Source: Branchiostoma floridae
Taxonomy: Eukaryota; Chordata; Leptocardii; Amphioxiformes; Branchiostomatidae
Assembly (NCBI RefSeq): GCF_000003815.2
Contig: NC_049993.1
Coordinates: 14,904,430-14,968,429, forward strand
Length of the DNA: 64,000 nucleotides
Reading direction: 5' to 3'
Below the pieces are notes generated by a model that was given only the letters and a program-made list of their open reading frames with translations, was not told the origin of the DNA and did not search any database. The translations under genes were made by a program, and so were the position numbers. This document shows, piece after piece, positions 34,367-45,700 of this stretch. Position 1 is the first letter of the stretch. The number at the start of each line of letters is the position of its first letter.

Positions 34367-34399
34367 GTGCATCATGGGATATATGCAAATCCCCCCTTG
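34367..34399 (-). repeat. Transposon right terminal inverted repeat
   Basis: Reverse complement begins CAAGGGGGGATTTGC and matches 22539-22571 at 31 of 33 bases. It is followed directly by TATTAGGG. Confidence 0.85.
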
Positions 34400-34407
34400 T
34401 ATTAGGG
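34400..34407. repeat. Candidate target-site duplication, right (TATTAGGG)
   Basis: Perfect 8-bp match to 18797-18804, directly abutting the right TIR. The match in the surrounding sequence extends to TATTAGGGCC because the left TIR also starts with CC. The 8-bp reading gives flush TIR ends on both sides. Confidence 0.75.
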
Positions 34408-34949
34408 CCATCAAGGTAAATCAGAATGGATTGGTAGTAACCAAGATCAAAACATATGAAATATGATCTTCAAAATGTAACACATTCTATGAAAAAAATG
34501 CCAATTACCTTTATATACAGGGCTAACTGAAATTGACATCAGAGTAATCAATCAATGAAGGAACGCATGTACACCGTTTGTTGCTAATTAGGAAAAACGC
34601 TATACCTATTATCTTAGGCAAAAAGGTATGTTCTGGCAGTGATTGTGTGCTTTTATTTGTGGATGAACAACCATGGATTGTATTTATATTTAGAATGGGA
34701 GTGGAGTTAATGATACCTTAACATCATTACTCTTCAGGCTTTTTGATTATGCAACATACAAACATGGCAAATATTGTACTTACATGAACCTCCTGGAGAT
34801 ATCAAATCATTCTATCCAATAAACCAGATGGCTGCTGTAATACTCCAACAAATTACTTTGACAGTTGACGGATTGGTCCGGAATTTCCAACATCGCCTTA
34901 GAAATTAGGCTTAGGATAATCAAAGTCATTATTTGAGCAAACGAGCTTC

Positions 34950-35432
34950 ATCACCAGAGATCTTTTAATCTTGTAATTATAGCTTTCCATTTGCACAGTT
35001 TGTCTTGTCCATTAATCTATCTGCATTTTAAAAAGGGTTTTGTTTTGTTTATGTCGCAGACTAACTACTGAGTTGGCGCCGCAAAGGTTTTGTATACGTG
35101 TTACAATATGCTACAAGATATCTTTAAATCTTATGATTATAGCTTTTTATTTACACAGTTTGTCAAATGCATCGATCCATCAACATTTCAAAAAGGGCTT
35201 TGTTTTGTTTATGTCGGAGATTAAGCACTGAGTTGGCGCCGCTAAGGCTTTGTACAAGTGTTAACAGATGCTACAAGATACCTTAAAATCTTATAATTAC
35301 AACTTTTTATTTGCACAGTTTGTATTGTTCATTAACCTATCAAAATTTTAAAAAGGGTTTTGTTTTGTTTATGTCGGAGACAAACTACTGAGTTGGCGCC
35401 GCAAAGGCTTTGTACAAGTGTTAAAAGATGCT
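34950..35432. repeat. Three-copy tandem repeat, about 160-bp period
   Basis: GAGTTGGCGCCGC recurs near 35070, 35229 and 35391, each preceded by AAAAAGGG(T/C)TTTGTTTTG and TTTATGTCG, and followed by AAGG(T/C)TTTGTA. The units are well conserved, so the expansion is younger than the other arrays in the window. Confidence 0.85.
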
Positions 35433-35937
35433 AACAGAAGTTCAGGTTATGCTGTTCCTGCTGCGATTCCTGGAGTACTAATTCCAGGGAGGCTGATGTA
35501 AATCGCTTAAGCTTTACATTAAAACATTTGGAGGATTATCTTCAAGGTTTCCACGACCATTCATGCCATTGCCATCGCCTAAACGAGGTAAGCGCAGCAT
35601 ATTGATTCGTTATATATTAGCTTAGATTGTTTATTCAATGGCTATTCCAAAGCATAACCTTGACTGTGGATTATGACGGCGCCATTGACGTTCCTTTATA
35701 TATAGAAAACGCTACTCTTCCATGATAACACCGTCGGCAATGTGATCATCACCATGCATACAGGCCCATCGCAAATGCACTACCAAACTGGCTGTATGCA
35801 CTTTGTGCCTATTCTATGAAAGTTCTTTGAGCTATCAATAACTTGACCCTGAATAAGTGTCCTGTTTGTAAAAATGCATAGTTTGGCCCCATTCCAAAAG
35901 ACATGGAGGTGGTACGTAACTGCAAAGTTTTGCGTCG

Positions 35938-36215
35938 GGCGTGGCGTAACTGGTAGAGCGTTCGGCTCGGAATCTATAGGTCCCGATTCCGAACCCAGAA
36001 TATGCTGTGGATGAAAGCATCTGAGTGCAATAAGCGGGAGATGATGTTTTTTACCAATGCGGCGATGCGTTGTATCAATGCATGAGTTAGTTTTCTTCTC
36101 CAAGCTGACGTTGTGCCGTTGGGAAAGGCACTTTACACGACCTTACTCACTTCACCCAGGTGTAAAAATGGGTATCTGACTTCGGTCGGGGAGGTAAAAT
36201 ACTACCTTTACCTTC
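35938..36215 (+). mobile_element. tRNA-derived SINE, same family as 8531-8672
   Basis: The head GTGGCGTAACTGGTAGAGCG carries an A-box-like segment; GGTCCCGATTCCGAACCC is B-box-like (about 35979-35996). The body contains GGGAAAGGCACTTTACACGA and CACCCAGGTGTAAAAATGGG, then CTGACTTCGGTCGGGGAGG. The minus-strand element at 8531-8672 shares the head, B box and GGCACTTTAC block. The tRNA part does not fold into a complete cloverleaf. Confidence 0.7.
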
Positions 36216-36267
36216 TGTATGTGCAGTGTACCGTGTATGTGGCACTGTTAGTATAAGTTACAAAACT

Positions 36268-36510
36268 TGAGTGCAGTGCCACAAGTCTGTCCAAAAGCAA
36301 ATAGAAAATAACCTGCAAGGTGTTTTGCACGATTGCAGAGTATTTGGCCAATGGTATTTGGCCAAGAACACAGAGGTCCTGGATTCGATACCTGTCATGT
36401 TACAGCTCTTGTGCCCTAAAAAAAAAACACAAGGCCTTTCTCTTTCAAACCAGGAGTAAAAATCTGTACCTGACTTCGATTGTGGAGTGTCAAATGCATT
36501 AAAAGGAGAG
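36268..36510 (+). mobile_element. Degenerate SINE of the same family
   Basis: Contains AGAGGTCCTGGATTCGATACC (B-box-like, about 36373), CTTGTGCCCTAAAA followed by an A run, then CCAGGAGTAAAAATCTGTACC and CTGACTTCGATTGTGGAG, which match the 3' body of 35938-36215. The A-box region is unrecognisable. Confidence 0.55.
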
Positions 36511-36599
36511 TTAAGTGATGGACTCGTCCTTCCAATATACCATGGCCTTGACACAAGCAACTACCTCCAAGGCCTAAAAGGCTATAGGAATACATCCAC

Positions 36600-37755
36600 T
36601 TACTAGCACTAGACGGATACCTCGCTGCGTCCGACGTTTTGTGAATTTGTCAAATACTTTGAGTATTATGCAAAATGCAGAAGTATGACTGAAAAGGCAA
36701 TATAAGATGCACATTCAAATTAAAATCATGCAGAGGATGAAAATTGCATTAACAAACAACAGTTCCTTTCGGTTGGAACCACATTACCTCATTCTTACTT
36801 TACAATTGGTTTCTTAGTACTTGATATGTGTATGCGCTAAGGACTGCATTGTTAACAGCGACACCTGGCTACAGTTCAAAGCGAATCTGTTATCACTGCC
36901 AGGCAAAAGATGACGGAAATTCACCAATTAATTTTAAAAAACATGAGCTTGTACATAAAGGACCTGATTTTCAACGATATAGACTAAGTTGCACAACTTG
37001 CTCTTTGTTGTCTTCAATGTCCAATGCGTCATCAAGATGTTTTAAACCATGCTGTAAAAGAAAAAAAAACTGTCTAAGATAAACCATGGAACGCATTACA
37101 ACTTCAAATGTACTTGTGCATCCATTTACCATAGTGATTACCATCTCCCATAGCCTTAAAAATCCCCATTTTCTATTTCAGTCTCCATTCTGGAAACTAT
37201 GATCGTCTGTCTTGCTGCGTAGGGGATTTTCATAACTTTTTCACGCTAGACGAAACAGTAATTGCGTCGCTGATTATAATGGACATATTCGCACAGATTT
37301 TGCCATAATGTGTACGCAATCGATAAATGCTAATCTCGTCAATTTGTATCAATTATTTTAAAAGCGATAGCATTATGACATGTAATTACTCAATATAAGT
37401 ATCCCAGTTTGTCTCATATTAATGTTGATCCCTTTTCATAGCTGGCTCTCTTTTTGTGAAAATGAATTCCATTCCAAGCGATGTGGATAAAAAATATAGA
37501 AATATAGAGTGTTCATATTACAGCCAGCTAGCTTAGGTTTGCAAGAGAAATATCTTTTAAAGCCTTTATTGGCTCTCTCTATATAGCGGGGTATCTGGAA
37601 TATGAACATATCGCCCCACGGTGTAATATACTTACAGAAAGCATTACTGATATAACTGAGGCATATACAACTATATCTGGCGCATATATTGTACTGTATC
37701 TATGGTCCAGGAACAACATAGCTGAATGTATACATTACATACATCCATACTGGAA
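36600..37755. other. Non-coding stretch, no gene seen
   Basis: No exon or repeat recognised. Confidence 0.45.
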
Positions 37756-37761
37756 AAATAA

Positions 37762-38095
37762 CGGAAACACGATTATTTTATGTTACAATGATATGAAAAT
37801 TAAAATGTACATATATTGACACGGAAAATAACAAATGAAAAGACAATTGACAGCGTTAAATATACAGTTGGAATTCATAGCATCTGTTACACTGTGTCAC
37901 TGTGAATACGAAATATTGCTGACACGATTGTTTCATAATGCAATGATATGAAAATTACAATGTACATATATTGATACAAGAGATAGCAAATGAAAAGACA
38001 ATTGACAGCGTCAAATATACAGTTAAAAATTCATCACTGTGTCACTATGAATACGTTATATTGCTGACACGATTGTTTTAAAATGCCATAATATA
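37762..38095. repeat. Tandem repeat, about 157-bp period
   Basis: GAAAAGACAATTGACAGCG recurs with a spacing of about 157. It is surrounded by repeated AATGATATGAAAATTA, ATGTACATATATTGA and TATTGCTGACACGATTGTTT. Two full units and partial units at both ends. Confidence 0.8.
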
Positions 38096-38099
38096 AACC

Positions 38100-39545
38100 A
38101 TTCTACCGATTGCAATTTTCTACAGGAAGAATTAAAGCTGGCAGCTTGTTAACCGTTCATTACCCTACCATCCATTCACCAATGACGACAAGTAGCGAAA
38201 CGTATTCCTCATTTTGCTAACGAGCAGATTCGTCTTCACTGGACTTAATACGCTGTAATCTACAGACAGGTTTTCCCTAATGTACATTGATGTATATTTC
38301 ATATCCATACAGTAGTATAGATATAGAAATCGCACCTGCGCTTATTCCTATGGTTTTTTTTTATTACATGGATACGTTGCATACAGTAAAAGGTGACACG
38401 TTGAACCGTATCAATGAGACAATTAGACACTTAAAGACGTAATAAGATAAGCTTCTGTTGTAGCATCCCTTACCTTAATTAGTAGTCACCAGACAGGTTG
38501 TACAACGAAGCACAGTACGGTTGTAGATGGTGATTCTTTCGTGGAGCTTTGCTGGCAGTTGTTGACGCTATCGTAGCTTTGCTGTCATCTGTGCGAGTCG
38601 CTTCGCAGCGCTGTGGTGGATTTGGGTTCTTGGCACCGGCGGCACATCACATGATCAGAGCTCGTGTCGGAGCTATATGAATGGGCAGAGCATTTATCAC
38701 ATCGAAACATACAAATAGAAGGGATGTATAAAGTTTACAAAAAAAAAAGAATTTTTCTAAATTTTTGATGCAATACATAGCAAATTTAAAGAGTACAATA
38801 TGCCAGAAAATTAGAAATGTGAAAACCATTACGAATGATAGTAATATGTTCTCAATATTTCCTAACAATCAACTATTTTTCAACAGGTTATATCTTAAGC
38901 ATTTCGCTAAGACCGTCGGTAGCTTTGTCTGATCGTCTAGTTGTCGATTTCAGCGCTATTAGCGGAAGTATTTTGTTATTGGTTAGATAGCAACTGTTCC
39001 TAAAATGTTTTAGAATATTGCACACTTTGTACATATCATAGGAGTATGATATAAAATTTATATCTCTTCTTGAAATCGTGTTAAACAGTCTATTTGTTTT
39101 TTTAAACAATCCACTGGCATCAGATCAAACCCTGATGTGTGGGGACCCCGCCAACTACTATGGTCAGACCAATTTCCAAGACAGATCAATCACCGCCCTT
39201 AACGATTTCACCCCTTGGCTGGGCATTTACCAAGTTTACCTGATATTAGACCAAAAATGTGCAACGGCAAGGTTAAACGATTATTCCCCTACACGGCAAC
39301 ACATCATAGACAGACTTTCAGGTCACCGATGGGTATCAGATCACCAGAAATAGTATCAGTATGAAAAGAAGGGAAAGGGGATGGAATCTGTCTACGCCAA
39401 GTATATATCGATTGAACGGTAATAGGGTTGAATGGAGGGTATGAGCTATCTGCATCTGGGCGGAAGCCGGAACGGACGGTGAGGAGACGATTTACCGACT
39501 GATCGCTCTCGATGATGAAGATACCGAAGGCCGGTTAGACGGTCA
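38100..39545. other. Non-coding stretch, no gene seen
   Basis: The plus-strand frame at 39078-39353 lies in slightly GC-richer sequence but has no recognisable motif or splice context; not called as a gene. Confidence 0.4.
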
Positions 39546-39547
39546 AT

Positions 39548-39840
39548 GAACAGGGATGTCCTATCTTATCTGTGTACTGTGGTGTGTGAACGTAGTTTTC
39601 AGATACGACAGATGAAGCTAACAGTCATTATGCAGTTCTATTAAGTATTATAGTAATTCCATCTGTCCCCAATCTACAGTAACGTTAATTGTATTAGGAC
39701 GGGAGAAGAAATTCAACATGCACAAACTTCCACATGGATGTCCAGCCTTATCTGTGTACTGTGGTGTGTCAACACAGTGATTTGTAGTTTTCATACATGA
39801 TAGATAAAGCTAGTGAAGCCATTATATTAGGTATTATGAT
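39548..39840. repeat. Two-copy tandem repeat, 182-bp period
   Basis: CTTATCTGTGTACTGTGGTG begins at 39565 and 39747, preceded by GGATGTCC in both and followed by GTAGTTTTCA(G/T)A and GATA(G)ATAAAGCTA-type sequence. Confidence 0.75.
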
Positions 39841-39844
39841 CTAC

Positions 39845-42380
39845 ATGGATGGGACTAGGTAAGGTGAGTTGATCTACATCTGCCCACGATTAATAATGGT
39901 ACCAAGAAGCCGGGGGGAATTGAACATGTAAAAACTAGTAAACATTGGTCATTGTAGTCCGATACCAAATTCTTACATCACGTCACATCCCATCAACATT
40001 TCTATACACAGATATAAGTCTGCATGGCCTAAACTTAGATAAAATGTATAATGAAAGCCAGTAATTCGTTAATTACTTAAGATAATTCGAATCATAAATC
40101 ATGAGTATTAGTAATATCTGTATAGGACAGCATTCTTGTAAGCTATTGGGTAAGAATGTTGTAACGTTTGTTTAATAAGTTTTTAAATATGCCTGGCAAA
40201 GTGTCGAAAGATTACCGGAACAGTAGACATTACTTTTTTTTTTAATGAAGAAATTAATGTATAGATAATTCCGACTTTATTTGATAATCAATATGTATAA
40301 TGAATAACGGATATAAATGACGATGACATTCTAAACTCAGTACATTGACATAAAATTGTATTTTTCAAATGGAATGTTTGGAGATACATTTTATGTAAAG
40401 AAAATGTTTTTACACGTATTTTTAAATACTTAAAAGTTATAATCATTCCATCGGGGAAAATCCCCATAGGACAATAAATCCACCTTCGAGTTGTCTCAGG
40501 CAACTCTTTACTCAATAATATTGCCTGTAGGCATGATTCATCAATAGTTCAAGTCATTGAAATAGCATGACATGCACTTATAAGCATTCCATATCAATGT
40601 AAGTGCCCTGCGGAGTGGACTAACCTTCGAAAATCTTGTAATAAATGTAAGAGACCTTTGTTGGATGTGTCATTTCTCAATAGGGCTAACATGCCCACAA
40701 ATGGCTGTTGAACTAAATGCTTTTGTCAGCGAAAAGTTGTTACTGATGTTAAGTATCGGATCGCGGACCATTGGGAAGAAAGCCAGTTTAACGCTACGCT
40801 GTCTTGTATACTCCCTAGCCACAAAAGGAGAATATCTTTAATCAGGAGTATTCTGATGATCCCTAGAGTATGTATCAATTATACTGTTGTTGTCTTGTTA
40901 TAACATCTGACGTAGAGTGCTCAGAGTTGTCATTTAAGAAGACCAAACACGTGTATCTCCAAATGTTTATTTAAAGACCATAAAGGATCTAGAAATGCAT
41001 TGTTTACACACTCAATTAACTTCTTTTTACTTTACTAATCCGAAGTTGAAACTAGGTCATGCGTTCTAGATCACTTCTGGGTCATCAAAAAGATCTGACT
41101 TCTGATTGCAGTAAGGATACGGTAGAGCAACGTAAGGCTAAAGCTATCAAATGTCAATTTACAGACTCAAGAATCCCACTCTAGTATGAAAATGTCATTT
41201 CAACAAGCACTCCACTGCTTCTGTGGGAAATTGGATGCACTATGTGAAAAAAAGTTTTAATAATTTGTTGTTTTCCCTTGACAATGCTGTTGATAAATCA
41301 ATCGCCAGGGTGACACGCTTCGCCCTAAATCCACAAAGCGTAAAATAATTTTTCAAGCTGTTTATGTTTTCTGAGCGCTCAGTTGGTCACATCGCAATCA
41401 TTGCAAGATTACAATCTTTGTGGAGAAGGAGTTTTCATGTCGCAGCATGTTATACCATTGTTAAGCAGGGGAGCATTTTCAAGGTGGGGTTAGCTGCAAA
41501 AAATGTATATGTGTTATTAGGAATGATCATAAAACAGAATCAAATTGATTGTAGAGAATGGAAAAAAGACATCTACGCGCTCATCACCTTTCGACCGTTT
41601 AAAACGTTTTTAGTCATACTGTAAATCATACAGAGTAGTCGCATGTCAAATTTTAAAATCCATACCGTAGATTACTAGCACAATATTGTGAAACTTATAC
41701 AAATGGCATTAGATGTCAGTGTAAATTCCAATGCGAAAGAAAAATCTTCTTTTCTGGAAACCGCACCTAGCGTGTTTATTGATTATAATTTGTTTAAACT
41801 TTCCTGACCACTTAATGTTCATATTGGGCCTAACATTACCTTTAAAGGCATGTTGGCATCAGTTTTCATGTTTCTAGGGTATGCCATCCACCTAATCAAA
41901 TCAACATGGCCTAACGTACGTTTATTCAAACTGGTGCAGGTGCCTGTCGCCTTTAAGATAATACCGCAATATATGTCATTCGGTGACAAGCGTCGTCGTG
42001 GATAGCAAATCATAGTTACAGACCATTTACCTTAAGCACTGTTGACAGAAGAGTAAAGAAAACTAATGACCGATTAAAAGAGAGGATGGAGAAATGTTTG
42101 CTTTCGTGCCAGATGGATTTTTACAAGCGGCAGGTGTTGTGAATTAGCATCGGTTTGTGTCTATTGGCTAGAAACAACCACATCAAATATCATTACACCA
42201 TCTAAATAATCTAAATTTCATGATTGAATAAATAATACTTGTGTATCAGTACGTGACATAGGAATTATTTCTCTGTCGTTGTTTGTTAAAGCCTCGTGTT
42301 GCAACAGACAAGGTTTGTCCTAAATACTACAAGCTAACAAATTTATTTGATCCACTCACACTGGAAAGAAACCCTACTAA
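39845..42380. other. Non-coding stretch, no gene seen
   Basis: No recognisable exon, RNA gene or repeat; short frames only. Confidence 0.45.
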
Positions 42381-42384
42381 TTTG

Positions 42385-42476
42385 CACATGTGCGGTGTAT
42401 CTTTTACGTGCTTGGGGTACAACTACCCATAAACACAGGACCTCCATTTTACGTCCTATCCGAGAGAAATCCCTTA
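42385..42476 (+). repeat. Dispersed repeat B, copy 2
   Basis: Diverged copy of the block at 17338-17460 (shared GGACCTCCATTT and CTATCCGA/TTATCCGA phrases in the same order). It ends where the inverted-repeat element at 42479 begins. Confidence 0.55.
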
Positions 42477-42478
42477 TA

Positions 42479-42702
42479 CCCCATTTCCACTAGGACGGCG
42501 CTCCCGCCGCGCTCTCTCTGTGACCAAATAATGACGCATCCCTCGACGAATGGTATAGAAAAGAAACAAATCGTTTTACACTTTGTGTGTTTTGTTGTCT
42601 TCTTAGTCACACTTTTACGTGTTTTATGGTATTATCAGTAAGGTAAGCGAGGGTAAGGTCGCAGTGAGGGCGTAGCGCGATCGCCGTCTAGCGGAAAGGG
42701 GG
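42479..42702. mobile_element. Small inverted-repeat element (MITE-like)
   Basis: The left end CCCCATTTCCACTAGGACGG pairs imperfectly with the reverse complement of the right end (CCCCCTTTCCGCTAGACGGC). The ends are GC-rich against an AT-rich background, and GCGCGATCGC-like sequence lies inside the right arm. No clear target duplication. Confidence 0.5.
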
Positions 42703-42709
42703 AAAGATA

Positions 42710-45700
42710 GGTACCCAATTCTACCTGAGTGAAGTAAGGAAAGAAGTTTAATGCGAGGTTCCCAAATGTACAGTTTGGATAATAAGAAGGGGCTCCAAAA
42801 CTAGGATCTCTGTTAACTTGGACAGAACCTCTCACCGTCACAACAATAGTCAGGTTCAGGTTGTTCACACTCTTCATAATAAAATATTGCAACGTCAAAT
42901 AAAGCACAGCGTGGTGTTATTTCTTCGAAGCTTATCGCAAAACTCCACTTTTAAATTGCTACATAAAGCCCCAGGCTTAAAACAATTGCCCATGTTTTGT
43001 TCCTATTTGTTATACTCTGTCTAAGCTGTCGATAGATTGATAAAAGATTTTGCCGCTAGCTAAGGATTTATCAATTCACAACTGTGTAAAAATTGAATGT
43101 ATGATGAGTATACCCAAGATCCGTTATCGGTATTACTGTTGACATATGAAAGTTGAATAAACCAAAAGTTACTGCAGAACTGATTAAATAGTTAGTTCTC
43201 CTATACTACTTATGTCTGTGATTAATGCATAATTTTTGCTTTGCACCCGTACCCTATGAAACATTACCCCTAGAAATGCAAGACCTTAGCGGGCATACTT
43301 TATATTTACAGCTGAAAGCGATAATATTTATAAAACTTGGGTTATTAATGTTGAGTCGTGTTTCCTCACCCCTTAGGCAGGGACTCTGCTGCGATTGTAT
43401 ATGATTTATCTTTTTAGAAGTAGCTGAGTACAATTTACAATACCACAAAATACAGGACAAACTTTTTTACAACTTGTTCCAAGTTAAAAGCCGTATCAAT
43501 CAAGCTAAGGGGAACTTTCTCGAAGAATGAAGTGCGCAGGGTTTTGAAACTTATGAAAAGTCAACCATCTTGAATAGTTTGGTGAGGTTAAGTCACTGAA
43601 TAACAAGCTTCTAAGTACACCACCGAGTTTTTTTTATTCAACCATATCCATTAGTCTTAAGAAGAAGGTAGTAATTGTTCACCTGTTAGCATTGCTACCT
43701 AATGTATTATTCCTGAATAATGACAACATATGTGTTCATAATCTAATATTTGTGACAGCATTCTGAATCTTGCATTGATAATCTGTGTATACGTGTAAAT
43801 ACTTTACGTTCGGGCCCACAGCTGTAAGAAGCGACACCTATGCTGCAGTGCTAGGTGGATCAGTTCTTAATTGCTCTTAGTAAGGTAAAAACAATGGCTA
43901 AAACTTATGTTACTTCACTGGTTGTGACCAATTTTTCCCTTTTATTCGGTGACTCCCCAACCTAATGAAAATGTTAAGAAAAAACTTACTTCAAACTGAA
44001 CTTTCTTACTATTAGCATTCTGTGACATTTATTTGTAAAACGACTTTATGCCGCCTTGTTATTCATCATAATGATAAACATGCCAGTTTTAAGACAGACA
44101 TAATTATTAACATTCTTACGGGTGAAGATACTGATCTATTTAGATTGTACCGACGTCAAAAAGGAATCATTTTAAAGCACAGTAAAACGTAGTTATTATC
44201 GAAATGCCACTTGTCGGTAAATGTTTTAGGTTTTAGTGGCGTACTCACTCAATAGGCACCAAGAGAAAGAGGATCTGATAGTATATACTTACAGTGGTTT
44301 CTGCCAACATGCATTAGCGACGAGCTTGGACCTTTCCTTTAATCATGTATTTATTTGCTTTTTAACAACACATTTCTTGCTATGTACCAAGATATACTTG
44401 TAATTATTAGATGCCACACACGATTTCCTAAACCTAATGCAGTTGTTATAACAACGATGTCATTAGGAAGGGTGTCATCATTTTCTTTTCTCACAACACA
44501 TTTGTTCTTGTACATTTATAATAATATTTATTAGACACGACAGGAGATGACAAATAATTACCATTTATCTTCTACCCTGGAAGAGAGATGTAATTACTTC
44601 TCAGTCTTTCTTGACAATAAGAATCCCCACATGGTCCTTTTATTATGAATGTTTACAAGACACTCAAAGAAGATATTGCCTCAAATTTGCGCAGATATCT
44701 TGGTGTATTTTCCCTACGGCCACCTCAAGTAAATTTTATAGATGACATCAGCACGTTCATTAATTTTTGCCTGATTTCAGGAAAAAACATTTTCTTTACC
44801 TCTTCGAGGATGGTTAGATCGACCAAAATAGGCAAACATGTTGTGTTGTAGCTTGTAGAAATGACACTAGGAAGGTAGCCATGACTATAGATGCAGAAGT
44901 GAAACTTGTTGGATAGTTGTAAAAGTGGAAAATGGAAGCTTTGAATATAAAAAAAAAATTACTACACTAGTTCACTTCTTTAATACAGGAATGAATGCTT
45001 TGTTAGTGATAATGCCTTGTTTTGTCACTTCAAATCTTGTTACGACGTTTATGTTGTCTATTTTGAAAATTTAGACATCTTTTTTTTGCACTCTGTATGG
45101 GATGTCATCCATCAAATTTACTTGCTGTTGCCTAAGGCACGCGGGTGCGATTTGAACACATCGTGTATTGAACTATTCGTCACTGTATATTCATGTACCA
45201 ATCTGGCTTTAAGGACTGTAGAGGATATCTTTAACACTTGAGCAGCAGTCTTTGTCTTGTTATGAGACACCTGCTGTTTTTAATCAACTTGTCTATAACA
45301 CCCTTAAGAGCGGCGAGCTGCTTTGAAGTACCCATTAGCAGTTTGAGGTTGAACAGAAGATAGTGATGTATCTACGATACAAGCGTCATCATTCATCGGG
45401 ATTGGTTTATGTAGACACATTTTAGACTAAGTCTGTCTGTGATTGGGATAATGCGTACATGTACTTAGAGAAGACCGTGCATGCTGTAAACAGTAGTTCT
45501 AAAACGTCTAATTTTCATACGTATATTTATTTTCAAAGTTGAACTGCAAGTGCCTGCACAAAAGTGAACTTTCCTGCACAAAATGTTAAATCATTAAACA
45601 CCAGTCAATGTCAAGAATTGAGCAACTCACTACTTTTTGAGGTCAAGTTATGCAGAAATCTGTGGCGCTCCCCGTCTTTCTTGTTGAATGATAGTTGTAA

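Larger units (their letters stand above)
22539..34399. mobile_element. Complete 11.9-kb two-gene DNA transposon
   Basis: Bounded by 33-bp terminal inverted repeats (22539-22571 and 34367-34399) matching at 31 of 33 positions; ends begin CCAGGGGGAATTTGC (left) and CAAGGGGGGATTTGC (right, reverse-complemented). TATTAGGG follows the right end and precedes the duplicate left end at 18805, indicating an 8-bp target duplication. Inside are two convergent genes: a HIRAN-like protein gene (22622-24542, plus) and a 12-exon Myb/SANT plus candidate RNase-H-like transposase gene (33712-25912, minus). Both are open throughout. A tandem repeat array separates their 3' ends, and a smaller element is nested in a transposase intron. 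8-bp duplications occur in hAT, P and Merlin elements, but neither the coding content nor the ends let me place it in one of these. Intact frames and matching TIRs suggest recent activity. Confidence 0.8.

Noticed and set aside
18797-34410. A 10-bp target duplication (TATTAGGGCC) for the large transposon
   Set aside because: The extra CC on the left belongs to the TIR; with 10 bp the right end would carry two unmatched bases, whereas 8 bp gives flush, equal-length TIRs.
35938-36000. Possible functional tRNA gene
   Set aside because: A and B boxes are present, but acceptor and other stems cannot be closed and the sequence continues into a shared SINE body.
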